Assembly (NCBI GenBank): GCA_934047225.1
Contig: OW203985.1
Location: 11,742,701-11,806,700 of the forward strand
DNA: 64,000 bases
Source of the DNA: Ypsolopha sequella
Taxonomy: Eukaryota > Arthropoda > Insecta > Lepidoptera > Ypsolophidae
Reading direction: 5' to 3'
Shown here: positions 45,945 to 57,724 of the stretch, piece by piece
Position numbering within the stretch: the stretch's first letter is position 1
Layout: each line of letters starts with the position of its first letter
Translations under genes and position numbers: made by a program
The notes under the pieces: generated by a model
Seen by the model: only the letters and a program-made list of their open reading frames with translations
What the model was told of the DNA's origin: nothing
Databases searched by the model: none

Positions 45945-46498
45945 GCCGAGTCTCGCGGAACGGCCGTACCATCCTTTTCTCGAAGCAACTCACGGCACTT
46001 TCAACCCCCCTGTATCTTCGTTGTGGGTAAAGCTAGAAGTCTGAAATTTCAGTTACCAAGAGTACTTACTGATCCTACCTATACCCCTAAATTACAAGTT
46101 TGTACCTATATTTGATTACGAAATATCTCAAGTCAAAGTTCCCTTATTTTGTCACTGACTGACTGACACATAATCAAAAGTCTAAAGGTGTTCTAGCAGG
46201 CCTACAAACTTGAAATTTTGCATGCGGTTAGTGTTAAGTGTACATTGCAACAAAAAAATATAAAAATGTAATTTGCGGTTGGTAATTTAATATTTCCATA
46301 CAAAGTCTATACAAAATGTATGTTTCCAGCTGCATCTATAAATTTGTATGACACTAGATGACGTTGGTGGTATGCTGTCTACCACAAAAAATTCTACCTC
46401 GTGACGCTAGATGGTAAAAAGTGTAAAAAATGTATACCTTTATTTCCGAAAATAGAGCAAGTAGTAAAAATAAAAAATAAAACCGTTAAAGTGCGAAA

Positions 46499-47500
46499 AA
46501 GAAACCGGTAAAGTGCGAATCGAACTCGCGCATAAAGGGTTCCGTACCCATACACAATACGGGTACCGAACCCTAAAAGTAAATAACAACCATATAGATG
46601 CCATAGCAACATTAAGGCGACAAAAACAAAGCGATAAAACGGTAGCGCCTGACAAATAATTTGGTACCTTTTTAGTACGGAACCCAAATTTTCATTAGTT
46701 TACTTTAAAGTATTTACTACAGACTGCCCAAAGTTTAAACTTGTACTTGTATGTATTACCGTTCTAAAGATAGAGCCTTTGTTATAATAATCTGTTCCTT
46801 GGGTAAGGAACCCTAAAAAGGGTGGTTTATAATATTTGATACATTCACAATTAGTCAATTTAAGAGGAGAATATCAACATTTCGTAATTAAGTCACTAAA
46901 AAAACGGTAAAGTGCGAATCCAACTCGCACATAAAGGGTTCCGTACCCCCACACAATACGGGTATGGAACCCTAAAAGTAAATTGCAACAACATAGATCT
47001 ATGCCATAGCACCATCAAGGTGACAAAAAACAAAGCGATAAAACAGGATAAAACGGTAGCGCCTGACAAAAAATTCGGTACCTTTTTAGGAAGGAACCCT
47101 AATTTTTTATTATTTGTTATTTTACTTTAAAGTAGTCTGCCTAAATTTTCAACTTGTAGGTACTTGTATGTATAACCGTTCTAACGATAGAGGCTTTGTT
47201 ATAATAATCTGTGCTTTGGGTAAGGAACCCTAAAACACATTTAGTCTATTTAAGAAGAGAAATATCAACATTTGGTAAATAAGTCGCTATTAAACCGGAT
47301 AAGTGCAAATCGGACTCGCTCACGAAGGGTTCCGTACTACCATCACACAATATGGGTATGAAATCCCAAACCATTATGGTAAATACCAACAATAAAGATG
47401 ACATAGCAACATAAAGGCGACAAAAAACAAGGCGCTAAAATGGTAGCGCCTGACAAACAAATCAGCACCTTTTGAATAAGGAACTCTAACATTTATCTGC
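46499..47500. repeat. Three diverged tandem copies of a ~395-bp repeat
   Basis: Copies begin near 46503, 46902 and 47296 with AAAC(C)GGTAAAGTGCGAATC and contain GGGTTCCGTACC, ACAATACGGGTA and GGTAGCGCCTGACAAA. The spacing is about 398 and 394 bp. Divergence among the copies is substantial, so the triplication is not recent. The short ORFs inside are not protein-like. Confidence 0.75.
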
Positions 47501-48020
47501 CCAAAATTGTTATATTATAAAGATAGAGCTGAAACAAATAATGTCGAATAATTGGACCCCCCCTTGGATTTCCATTTCATATTATTATTTGCCGTGATAG
47601 AGTACAAAGTAACATATATTATGTGAAAATATTTACGCGCTATATTCACCTATACCGCCTGAAGCTTTAGACCCCTGTGATAGATGGATAGACAGCGGAG
47701 GCTTAGTAATAGGGTCACGGAATCTTTGAATACGGAACCCTAAAAATCAAGGTAAAAGGTTATTTATCCAGTAAAGCTTACAGGAAAAATAAAGCTGCTA
47801 ATCTTGTATTATTTGTATATGCATCCTCTATGATGTAGGTATAATGAAATGTCTTTGTACTCGTTAGTCATTGAATAAAGACCAGGTTTAGATATAATAA
47901 TGTACTCTGTGGTTTAGACTGACAAGCCTGCCTTTCACTTCATGGTCAAAAGAAATATTAACCTGCCTGTTGCATCTAATTGTGGATAATAATAATAATA
48001 ACTTACCGTAAAAATGAATA

Positions 48021-48472
48021 TTGCAATGTAGCTTGAAATATTGTCCACACCTAGTTGTCCCTATACCTGGAGATGGTTTATGTTGGTTCCATTCTTTGTC
48101 ATTCTCTATGTATGAGAACATTGAGTCGTCGTATGACATTAGGTTTGCGGTAGTCGAGTATGTGGAAGCGCATTGGGATGAAATGCAACTTTATACGTGT
48201 GACAAGCGTGGAGACACATTGACGCTGACCTGTACTCGACAGCAATGGTGAAAACTACCACCTACGGTTCCGTATCCGAACTTATGGGAGCCACTTCTTT
48301 GTATCCATTTACTTTCGAGGTTTACAAAAATAACCGTTTGAGAGGATCATTTAGTGGCGATCCTGGGACGCCAGTGAAACGTTTACAATTCTCTGGTAGT
48401 TTCTTAGGTGGTCATTATGAAGTGCTCCTTCCCGATACTAGTTTCTCTGGAGTATGTCCAAATGATCAGTAA
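48021..48472 (+). pseudogene. OTU-family cysteine protease, broken by a frameshift
   Basis: The first frame encodes VVPIPGDGLCWFHSLSFSMY, in which GDGLCWF is the catalytic Asp/Cys motif of OTU deubiquitinase-like proteases. It continues VVEYVEAHWDEM and ends soon after 48240. The +1 frame from 48245 continues TYGSVSELMGATSLYPFTFE and ends GGHYEVLLP, which supplies the catalytic His. One frameshift near 48240 therefore separates two halves of one small domain. OTU domains are known as passengers in insect Helitron/Helentron elements and in other transposons. Its location inside the Helitron-like insertion is consistent with that. Confidence 0.75.
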
Positions 48473-48558
48473 AAGGGAGTGGGCTTTAAGAAAATCCGTA
48501 GCTGACGTGCAAGAAATATTACCCGAGAAGAAAAAAAGGAGGACTACCTACAAAAAGA

Positions 48559-48768
48559 AATGAGATCCCATCAAAAACATAAAATGTACAAAAATGTCGA
48601 GTCTCGCAATGCAATCCTTCCACCGTAAAAAGTTGTGAGATCTTATGTAAAGCCAAGTCTGTTATTTGAGTTTGTATGGAAGCACCTTTTCATTTTAGTT
48701 AGTACGGGAGCACCTATTGAACAAATGTATCATTAATTCTTTCCTAATTAGTTACCTACCAACATTAA
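48559..48768 (+). repeat. Inverted copy of the Helitron-like element's 5' end
   Basis: The block starting GATCCCATCAAAAACATAAA and ending CCTACCAACATTAAG is the reverse complement of 52768-52973 over about 210 bp with very few differences. The two copies face each other and enclose 4 kb. Confidence 0.88.
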
Positions 48769-48825
48769 GTGATATTTACATGATAATTTATTATTACATT
48801 ATTTATTACAACATTACATGATAAT

Positions 48826-48991
48826 TTATTTCTCTAATAAAATATAGTGACTTGGCAATCGCAGAGCACAAATAAAGCGCTGATGCGTAGACATATCTTC
48901 TCAAATCGCTAACAAATTGGTATTAGGTAGATATGTTGGTGTGCGATTGCGAAGTCACTATATTTTATTAGAGAAATAAAGATGACTAATA
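48826..48991. mobile_element. Short MITE with 38-bp terminal inverted repeats
   Basis: TTTATTTCTCTAATAAAATA and onward (GTGACTTGGCAATCGCA) at 48826-48866 is repeated inverted at about 48952-48990 with one mismatch. About 85 bp lie between. There is no coding content and no certain target duplication. Confidence 0.75.
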
Positions 48992-50190
48992 TTAATACAG
49001 TCACTTAAGAGTATGACATAGCCAAAACAAAAACCAGTTCCGGGCGTGGCTTATTCTATTTTACGATAGCGCGCGGGGGGAAATTCGTCCCGGTCTCTAA
49101 GCTCGCGTCACCATAGCAAAAATACGAATAGAGTGGACGAGGCAGGGTCAAAAGTAATACGTATTTTATTTTATCTAATTTATTAGTATATTTCGATCAT
49201 CGTCACACGGCATTGATCCTACTTGCTATCACGTCGGGACGTAAATTTATTATGGTCGGCTAAAAGTGGTTTTTTGAGTGTTTGATTTATCAGTTGACCC
49301 TCGGAACATTTCAGACACTCCTTTAGAGATACATAATAATATTGTGACGGTTAATTGTCACCATTACCCATTCTTTAAATATTTTTCGCCCGTTGAGCTG
49401 GTTTTACACTTGCGGGAAAATAAATTGGACCAAAAATTTCTTTACAAAAAATTTTTACTAAAGTTGTTATTACAAAAAGTGGAAAATAACAAATATTTTC
49501 AGAAGGAATGCACCACGTCACTATCTATCTCACTGTAGCCTATATCAATTATGCCTCTCTCATTCAACCACGTTTAACTGCGTTACTATCTCATTCCAAC
49601 TCATTTTAAATAGCGTCACTATTTATCTCACTCTAACGCGTTTTAAATGGCATTTCTAATGAACGTCAAATATTTTTACTGCCCGCCACTCTTTCATTCT
49701 AAATTCTAATTATTTTAAAAAATACGCAGCTTCTTTGGTAGTAAAATAGCAATAACTTTTTTTTCAAAAGTAATACACTGAAATTGCCAGATCATTTGAA
49801 AAACAATATTTGATGAGCCGTTATTTAAGACAATTTGCAAAACTAACATAGGACATTTTTTTTCAGGGTGTGGTATCGAACTAACCTAATTACAAAAAGT
49901 TGCTCATAAATTGGGTTTTTATTTTTCTTCCTGATGTAACAGCATTTCAGGGTTTATTTTTGACTTTATCAATAGCATGACTATTCAGAGTTGCGCAACA
50001 AAAAATTTATTCTTAGAATTTAGAACTGGTTAGCTTTGACTCTCAAAAATCTATTCGAATTTATAAAAGTACCATCAACTCGAAGACTATCTACTTTTTG
50101 CTGAGGTCATAATTTGATATTCTGGTCAGTCATGAGCTGGCCTACCAGCCTTCCAAGGGAAAGCGTTGACTTTTGGGACACCTGTTTACC

Positions 50191-51975
50191 CTTGGGATAA
50201 ATTGCCAAGTGTTTAAAATATAGAAATTTATTTGTATCATAGTTTGAAATGTTCAGGTCCCTTTACGCAAAATGAAAAAACAAAATTCTTTTAGGATTAA
50301 TTTGTTGTCCCTATGTTTGTCTGTTTGTCCGTTTGTCTAGGCAATTTTTCTAGGTAAAATCAATAAATGCTAATATTTACAGCCCTGTAAAATATACATA
50401 TTATAACGTTTTTATGGCCTTTTGTTTAACTTTTTCATACAAATTTTCTCCTTATGAAAATATAGAGATCAACACTTCACATAATATTTTGCATTTGAAA
50501 GAAAGCACAGAAAGGAACTGTAGAACAAATAATGTAAAAAATATAAAACCATATTCTATTCTAAAGGGATTAATAATTTACTGTTTGTTCGATGTGGTGA
50601 TAGCTTTGTCTATTATATATTTTTTTCTTTGTTACAAAGATAACAAATATTCTCATACAAGGTTTTCCTTAAGGGCTATTTCTCCGAATTTGTAACAAAA
50701 TATTAAGAAATAATTATAACGGTAAAGTACAACTTTTGGCTAAGACAATTTATTGTTAAAAGTTTGCTATATGCATAAACATATTTTAATGATATTATGG
50801 TATCTTCAAAATAATTGCGTTTTCCATAAGCGTGATATCAGATTATTTAAGAAATTTACGGCTGGTATCACGACGACGGATAAGCCAATTATTTTATTAC
50901 TATTGTAATATAATTAAAAATATGTTAATGCATACAACAGACTTTTAACTATAAGTTTTCTTAACTAAAAGTTGTATTTTTACTTATTGAAATTGTATTT
51001 CTATCAAGAAGTGCAAGATGACAAGATATTCAAAATAAGTTAATTGAATTTGTGAAATGGTTTCAAGTCAAAACAGTTTTCCATGAAACGGTTATTGTTT
51101 ATACTTAGCAAAGTGTGTAAACTTAGTAATCTTAACATGAACGACGCCTGTATTTCTCTCTTTTTTATTTCCAGTATAGATAAAAATATACGAACTTGTT
51201 AAACTTTGCGTAAAAACGAGGCAATATTGACGATATCCTGACAGCTATTATGATGGTGTTTTATCAAATTTTGCTTTTTGGGCTAAATAGAGACGTAGTT
51301 AAATGTCACTAGAATATACTCATGAAAAAAGATATGAAGAAAATAAGCTGTAGACTTCACATTCGGTTTATACCTATTGTATGAATTTTAAGAAAAATAC
51401 AGGGGTAAAGGGACCTCTTAAAGAAAACCTTGTATTAAACTATTTGTTGCCTTAGTAAAAAATAATTCAAGCAAAAAAATAAACAAAGCTATCGCCACAT
51501 TGAACAGTAGATAATTAATCCCTTTAGAATAGAACAACATGGTTTTCATATTTTTTACATTATTTGTTCAACAATTCCTTTCTGTGTTGACTTTTAAATG
51601 CAAAATATTATCTCAAGTGTTCATCCCTAGATTTTCATAGTGAGAAAATTTGTATGAAAAACGTAAAAAAAAAACGTAAAAACCTAAAACGTAATATAAA
51701 TAAAAACGTCAAAAGTATGTTTTTACAGCTCTATAGAGGGCCGTTTATATTGGTATTTATTAATTTTACCCAGAAAAAAATGTCTAGACAAACAGACAGA
51801 CAGACAAACATAGGGATAACAAATTAATCCTAAAAGAGTTTCATTATTTTCATTTTGCGTAACAGAACCTGAACATGTACCGACAGGATTATCTACGATC
51901 TAATAATTTTGCCATGCACTGTAAATATTTCAAAATAAATTTCTATATTTTAAATGCTTGGCGATTTATCCCAAG
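50191..51975. repeat. Large foldback: inverted repeat of ~1.8 kb
   Basis: The left arm starts CTTGGGATAAATTGCCAAGT (50191) and the right arm ends with its complement at 51975. Matching blocks recur in mirrored order: TTTAGGATTAATTTGTTGTC against GATAACAAATTAATCCTAAA, and GTTCGATGTGGTGATAGCTT against GCTATCGCCACATTGAAC. The arms are about 500-600 bp with indels. Inside the left arm, 50722-50986 forms a second inverted repeat (ACAACTTTTGGCTAAG...ACTAAAAGTTGT). No protein-like frame is seen. Confidence 0.8.
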
Positions 51976-52973
51976 TAAGTGTACCTATATAATTTGCAAA
52001 AAACTTCACTTATTGGACCTGAAATGGTGAGCCAATACTAGAGGGTAATTTCACGAAAAGGTCATTGACCTTTGTTACAGATCTCAGTAAGTATAAGTTA
52101 ATTAATTTGGGTTTCAATAACGATCACAAAATTATTCTTTTAGAGTAACATATATTATTTTCCCGCATAAAAGTATGAATTCATTCTGTTTTGTTGTTAT
52201 GACTATGGCACGATGTAGCTAAATCACTCATACGCATATTTTGTTGAGTTTTTAACGGCAGGAATATGATGCTCCTCGAAATATTACTTTATAAAATTAA
52301 TTTCAATGTGTTTTGAAGTAGTTTTGGGAGATATTTATAGCTTGCAAAAAAGGGCACAGGTTCCACGTCTTACGGGCGCCAACGCTAGGCGTAGACTGAC
52401 AATATCTTGCTGCCGCTGACTGCATCAGTGGATTTACGTATTTTTGGAAAAAGGGGGTGCTTTTTTTGACCCGAATAACGTGGTATTTGGAAAATGAATA
52501 GATATCATTCACACTAATTTTATTAAAAAAAAACCAACAAAATCGCGAAAGCGATACCTGAAACAAAATCGATAAGAAGTGTGCAATAGAGGGTTACAAA
52601 AAAATTCATTGACAGTACAAATATGAATCGATTAACGTGGTTTGTGGAAAATGAATACCTTAAAGTTCAACCAAAAATATGTATTTTTTTTATGGCTATA
52701 CGTAACCTAATTATTGCAACAAAATCATCCGAAATCTGACATTTTATTTCTGTTTGTATTTTCGTTCCCCTTAATGTTGGTAGGTAACTAATTAGGAAAG
52801 AATTAATGATACATTTGTTCAATAGGTGCTCCCGTACTAACTAAAATGAAAAGGTGCTTCCATACAAACTAAAATAACAGACTTGGCTTTACATAAGATC
52901 TCACAACTTTTTACGGTGGAAGGATTGCATTGCGAGACTCGACATTTTTGTACATTTTATGTTTTTGATGGGA

Positions 52974-52998
52974 TATTATTTTCAGCAGATATATACCA
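52974..52998 (+). repeat. Gypsy 3' LTR, last part
   Basis: TATTATTTTCAGCAGATATA followed by TACCA equals the last 25 bases of the 5' LTR. The target duplication ACAAT follows at 52999-53003. Confidence 0.9.
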
Positions 52999-53003
52999 AC
53001 AAT

Positions 53004-53861
53004 AATCTCAGATAACTTTACTAGTAATATTAATTTTTATTCTTTTAATAACATAAACAAATAATATTATAATTTGGCAATAAAATAAAAGAATTTTCAA
53101 CCTATTTTAAAACAAATTCACAAAATGTGCCATCTACCGGATACATAAAGAACTACGTACTAAAGGACTTTGCTAGTTACCTAGTTCCCTCCGTTATGTA
53201 TCGTCATTAATTTGTTTCGTAATGGTGGTCAATATGGCGTATTTAATCTTTCAACCTTAGCGGATTCCTTGGTTCAATTATAAAGCAAATCAAACAATAA
53301 CTATACTCGAATTTTACCAAACAATTTATTATAATAAAATCCATAATTATTCCCAAGGTAATTTCTTTAAACTTGCATTTGCAATCTGTCCACTAAACTA
53401 GTTTATAAATTTTTACTCCTAGGTGGCAGTACTAGTCTACTTCTCTATCTTTTCTTCCAACACATAATCCAATTCAAACACCAAAACAGCCAGAAATCAG
53501 AAATTTTACACACTAAAATATGCTTTGTATTTGAACATATAAGTATCACCCTTCTAAAATAAAGCAAATCATAATGCACTTTCTTGAACATCCTTCTCAC
53601 TCAACCGTACAGCTTACTTTAGTGCACTGCCAAAATTTATATAGGAAAATACTACCCAGCCTAAAACAATTTTTTGATCTCATGTACTTACAGAACCAAC
53701 ATAGTCCGACACACACCCCTTTTTTATATTTATTCATAACTAAACCTAAAGCCTTATGGTGTTTATTTATTACATTATGGGTAAGGTTTATGTATGAGTA
53801 AAGTAAAAACTATTCCGTAATAAATGGATAGCGGCATTATCAAAGGAGTCGGTCGGTACGT
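53004..53861. other. A+T-rich stretch without a recognisable gene
   Basis: No recognisable protein or paired repeat. It may include the 3' flank of the P-type element next to it. Confidence 0.45.
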
Positions 53862-56192
53862 TTACGTTTGTTTAAAGCTATTGGCCAATTGATTAGAAGG
53901 GTAGCAAAGCCATTTTTTATTTTTATTGTATTCTTTGGCCCTTATGTACTCATTTCCTGCATCCATTTTCTGTGACAATATAGAGGTTCGACACGCTTGG
54001 CACGACTTTATTATTTTACTCAGGCATTTAGATAAAACCCAGCCACACACATACCTTCGCTGTTGATGATCAGATGGATCGGCAACTGTTACGTCATTGT
54101 AAAGAACGTCAATCATTTTTTCAGATATTTCAACGTTACCTTCGATTGCCTTTTTTTCGTAAGTTTCTTTTTCTTTGATAAAAAAATCTAACGTTTGGAG
54201 ACAGTTATTAAAATCTTCTTCACAATTCGCATTAATAGCTTGTACTGAACTAAAATTATTTAATAGAGATGTTTTAAATGCACCTTCGAAAGCACGACAG
54301 TTGGGTGAAACATTTCTTACACCCAAACTACGTATATTGCAAAAAAAAATTTCTACCGGGTCCTAATTCAAGTTCCTTGTAAGAAGGCAATCAAACGACC
54401 ACTTTTTATGCAAAATGTTCCATATTTCTTGCACTCCTTCTATAGATTTAATAACATTTTTTAGAGATGGGGCAGACGTTTCGACTATGCGTAATTTATT
54501 GCCTTCTTTTTGTTTTTACAATAAATTTTACATTTTTTAGAAATTTTATACTGTCCTGCCACAATTTGTGATGCGGAGTGTTTTTTTTTTACACCACCTC
54601 TATATATTTTTCCATTAACTATATTGAAATTACCGGCGTTTAGACTATCAAACAGCTTATCTAACAAAAGCACCACCGGAATGAGTTGACGGCATTCTTC
54701 TGGCAAATTTTTTCTAGCAGTTAGATGCTCAGTCGCAACGGCCACGCTATGGCTGAAAACTTGGGATGCCATCTTTACCCGCATTTTCTTTATCTTCTCC
54801 GGGTTAACATGCTCTTCTGTCAGTTTATGAAGATACCTGAAAAGGATAAATTAACTATTACTGTTTGTATTGATGGACAAAACACAAACAACACAAAAGT
54901 GCATAAATTATAAGTCTTTCAAGCCTTGGTCGAACAGGTTTCGTTTGTCTAATTACATTGCGATTTGTTTGAAAATACACAAATGTCATTGTCAGTAGAC
55001 ACGTACTGTAAATAAATTATGTATGAACCTACAAAATTTAAGCTCAATATTTGGGCCGTATATATAAATAGGTATACAAATAATATAAATTTCAGGCCGT
55101 ATGGCTTATTATATTACATTATGGACAGATAGACGTCTTTGATGAAACCTTAAAGAGAGAATTTATTGTGACTTACCTCAGCTCTCCGTAGCTTTTGTCT
55201 GCTTCATATAACATTTGAAAATACTCCCACTTTATTATTTTGGTTTTATTTTGATCATTGAAATCTGTGTACTTCAAGTCTTTTGTTAACAAGTTGTTTC
55301 GTAAACCCTTAAGCAGGTGGGGCACATCATATAAGGGAATAATTTTTTGTGAGTTAACCGTATACATCTCATTGCGCCATTCTTTACCTTGTCTTAAATA
55401 TTTTGCCTTTGTGTCTTCGACTAAGCTATTAATTGCAGCTACGTTAGTTGCCCCTTGGTCGCACACTGAACATATTATTTTTAGGCCAGTACTATGCACA
55501 TGTGTGATGACATCAGTTATAATTTATTTTAATTCATTTTTTTGTAAGCTTTGAGTGAAGTAGTAAGCTACTGGCTGCTTAAAATTCATTTTTATGCCTT
55601 TTACCATGAATACTAGTGCATGATTGGCTATCTTAATTTCTTCACCGTGACTTACAAAACCTTTTAACTCATCATTAGCAGCATAATATTGAATGTTCGG
55701 TGTGAGAGACATTTCATCAAAGATTAAAGTGCAGAGGCGGTCTTCCACATTCATTTGTCGAACGGAGTCTTTTAAATTTTCAAAAATGATTTTATTTGGG
55801 CCAGGAGATAACTTTATTTCCCTTAGGAGATTTCGCAGTGATTTTGATGATGGCAACTTAAACCATGTGTACAGAAGAGTGTACAGCTTTGGGCTCTTTT
55901 TGAAAAATGTCAAGGCCATAATTTTTTCTTGTAGAGTGTAGCGTCTCCCCTTTGGGGCCTTAAGGCCTTGTCTGTACTGCATCCCAGTAAAAAGTTTTCC
56001 TGCCAACGTCATGTTTTTTGTGACTCTATTAAATGCCAGTTCCGAACCACATTTTTCAGCATTGGAAAGACGGGTTTTGTAGCTTTTTATTTTTTGCACC
56101 GTTTTATGCAATTGCCTTTTTAATTTTCGAGTTTCTTTCTGAGAAGCTTTATAATGCTTCAGTAAACATTCTCGTGAACTTCCTTGGGAACC
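53862..56192 (-). pseudogene. P-type (THAP9-like) transposase, copy 1, decayed
   Basis: The first visible exon begins after TTTACAG at 56192 and runs to 55177. It encodes a coiled-coil region and the RNase H-like core, with LIFDEMSLTPNIQYY and VCDQGATNVAAIN giving the first two catalytic Asp positions. An intron 55176-54838 (GTAAGT...TTTTCAG) is followed by YLHKLTEEHVNPEK and VLLLDKLFDSLNAG. The C-terminal block DPVEIFFCNIRSLGVRNVSP carries the catalytic Glu. Defects include TAA after 55524 (ELK stop IIT), TAG at 54363-54365 directly before DPVE, and loss of frame near 54570. The N-terminal THAP DNA-binding exon is not found upstream, where a different small element sits. Confidence 0.85.
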
Positions 56193-56293
56193 TGTAAACA
56201 CCAACATAACAATATTACAAACAAAACTCGTCGAAAATCATGCCCATGTGCGGCAAGAGAAGAATAATTTAGATATAGTATATTTCATTACGA

Positions 56294-56403
56294 GTGCGGA
56301 AAGCCTGTCATTGCAAAGAGTTCCGACAAATGTCTACCCGAGCCGAGGCGCAGCCGCAGGTGAGGGTTGACAGTCGGAACAAGTTGCAATGACGGTTCCG
56401 CAC
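56294..56403. repeat. Hairpin-forming inverted repeat
   Basis: GTGCGGAAAGCCTGTCATTG at about 56294 and its near complement CAATGACGGTTCCGCAC ending at 56403 enclose 60 bp that again pair in part (GTTCCGAC with GTCGGAAC). It is non-coding. Confidence 0.6.
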
Positions 56404-56419
56404 GTGTACTGAACAACTA

Positions 56420-57663
56420 TTTTTAATACAGTTGCGAAAAAATGAAGCAATTTAATAAAATAATAAAAACACAATAAACTCAACTAACTAATCATTTATT
56501 TTTTATAAAAGTTATAATTCACATATACATTGGAATCTTGATTAGTAGCATTTTCCCATGGGCTTCAATATCTTTTAAAGTAATATTTGCTAACTCCTCT
56601 CTCCGGCAAGCTCCAACAACGCCAAAAATCAGCGCAACCTACAAATAAAGGGATTTGATTAATATTTTTTTAAATAATATATTGACTGTATTTTGCGATT
56701 TTGTAAACTGAATAAGTACTAAAGAAAAATATAAGTATTTATTAATAAATTACCTTTGTGGCTAAATAACGATCATCGGGAGCTTCGTTCAAAAACCTTT
56801 CCACTTCATTCGATGTTAATATTTTCGACTTTTTTGTTGTAAAACCGTCTGATTGCCGTTTTAAGAAAGCATTTAGTTTTGGGTATTCACTTATATCCAC
56901 GTTGTTCCTTATTTTCAGCATACTTTTTATCATCGAAAACCTCGACCATAACGTAGAAGGTTTTAATTTTGCTGAGAGTTCGGAGAAGTATGCCAACATA
57001 ACATTTTCTGAAAAACTATTTGCTTTTTTCTCTTCTCTCCACGCAATAAATTCGTCGTATATAGATATGTAGCGACTTTTTGACTTTTCCGCTAAAATGT
57101 TCTCCGAAGCATTTTGTGCAATTATACTGAGTTCCGGTGGTGTTAATTCAAATAAAATATCGTCGAAATTACTCATTTTGTGCAACAAACAACTAAACTC
57201 GCAAAGAAAATTTAGGAAAATGGCGCCAACCGTAAAAGAATATAAGCAGAGATTTTTTTTGTTTTCTTCACCCATTCTGAGTAGGCAAAGGGAACTATGC
57301 CCATACAGCTAAGTCTTCAGTAGAATTTTTTTATTGATATGAAATGAAAATGAAATTTAATGAGATGAAATGAAGTGAAACCTAACCTAACTCATTGAAT
57401 CGAATCATTAAATCTGATATTGAAACAAATTAGTAGCTTCTTTTTAGAAATATTTGCATAAATCATAAAAACTTCTATGAATTTTTTTTAGTAAAACCTT
57501 CGTGGTTGGTTTTTTCTTTTTAATAGACATTATTTTGACAGTTGGGAAAGAGAACGCACGAGTTCGGAAAAGGTAAAGAAAAAGCTCGAGTATGTAATAG
57601 CCCACATCCCGAACGCTATACGTCCCTGCAATACGCCACTTTTTGAGCAACTGTATTAAAAAA
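56420..57663. mobile_element. Small inverted-repeat element carrying a tyrosine-recombinase ORF
   Basis: TTTTTAATACAGTTGC at 56420-56435 is repeated as a perfect inverted 16-mer at 57648-57663. Both sides are flanked by TA, a possible target duplication. Between them lies a two-exon tyrosine-recombinase-like ORF on the minus strand. Whether the outer hairpin at 56294-56403 belongs to the same element is unclear. Confidence 0.5.
56519..57176 (-). CDS. Tyrosine recombinase-like protein (Crypton-type), C-terminally truncated
   Basis: The ORF begins at ATG 57176 (MSNFDDILFELTPPEL) and is read to 56754, where ACAAAG|GTAATT gives a donor. TTTGTAG|GTTGCG at 56638 gives an acceptor, so the intron is 115 bp (56639-56753). 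The spliced product is 180 residues in phase. The N-terminal helical, SAM-like domain reads SRYISIYDEFIAWREEK and LKPSTLWSRFSMIKSML. The catalytic domain starts with YPKLNAFLKRQ and includes IFGVVGACRREEL, where the Arg is the first catalytic residue. The His-x-x-Arg and Tyr motifs are missing because the frame stops at IPMYM. It resembles Crypton/KIAA1958-like recombinases and cannot be a working recombinase alone. Confidence 0.7.
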
Positions 57664-57724
57664 TATATTTTGGTACCCATTAGATTAATTTACCATATGA
57701 TGGTAACACAAGCAGAAATAACAT

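Larger units (their letters stand above)
45922..52973 (-). mobile_element. Helitron-like insertion in the Gypsy 3' LTR
   Basis: The insertion lies exactly between A and T of the LTR, with no target duplication; the intact 5' LTR (40729-40731) shows the empty site. On the minus strand it starts TCCCATCAAAAACATAAAAT and ends with a G+C-rich hairpin and CCCCCAGA. A TC start, A|T target, absent duplication and terminal hairpin are Helitron features. The 3' end is not the canonical CTRR and the hairpin is unusually close to the end, so a Helentron-like variant or composite is possible. No Rep/helicase gene is visible; it holds an OTU pseudogene, a MITE and a large foldback. Confidence 0.65.
40623..52998 (+). 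mobile_element. Defective Gypsy LTR retrotransposon with nested insertions
   Basis: A 132-bp 5' LTR at 40623-40754 pairs with a 3' LTR in two pieces (45815-45921 and 52974-52998; 107 + 25 = 132 bp). The outer flanks carry a perfect 5-bp duplication ACAAT at 40618-40622 and 52999-53003, which proves that these ends belong to one insertion. Internal coding is reduced to the gag start and the integrase; protease, RT and RNase H are deleted. About 3.5 kb of other repeats separate the 5' LTR from gag. A Helitron-like insertion cuts the 3' LTR. Confidence 0.92.

Noticed and set aside
48245..48472. Independent small gene starting at Met 48245
   Set aside because: It is the frameshifted second half of the OTU domain.
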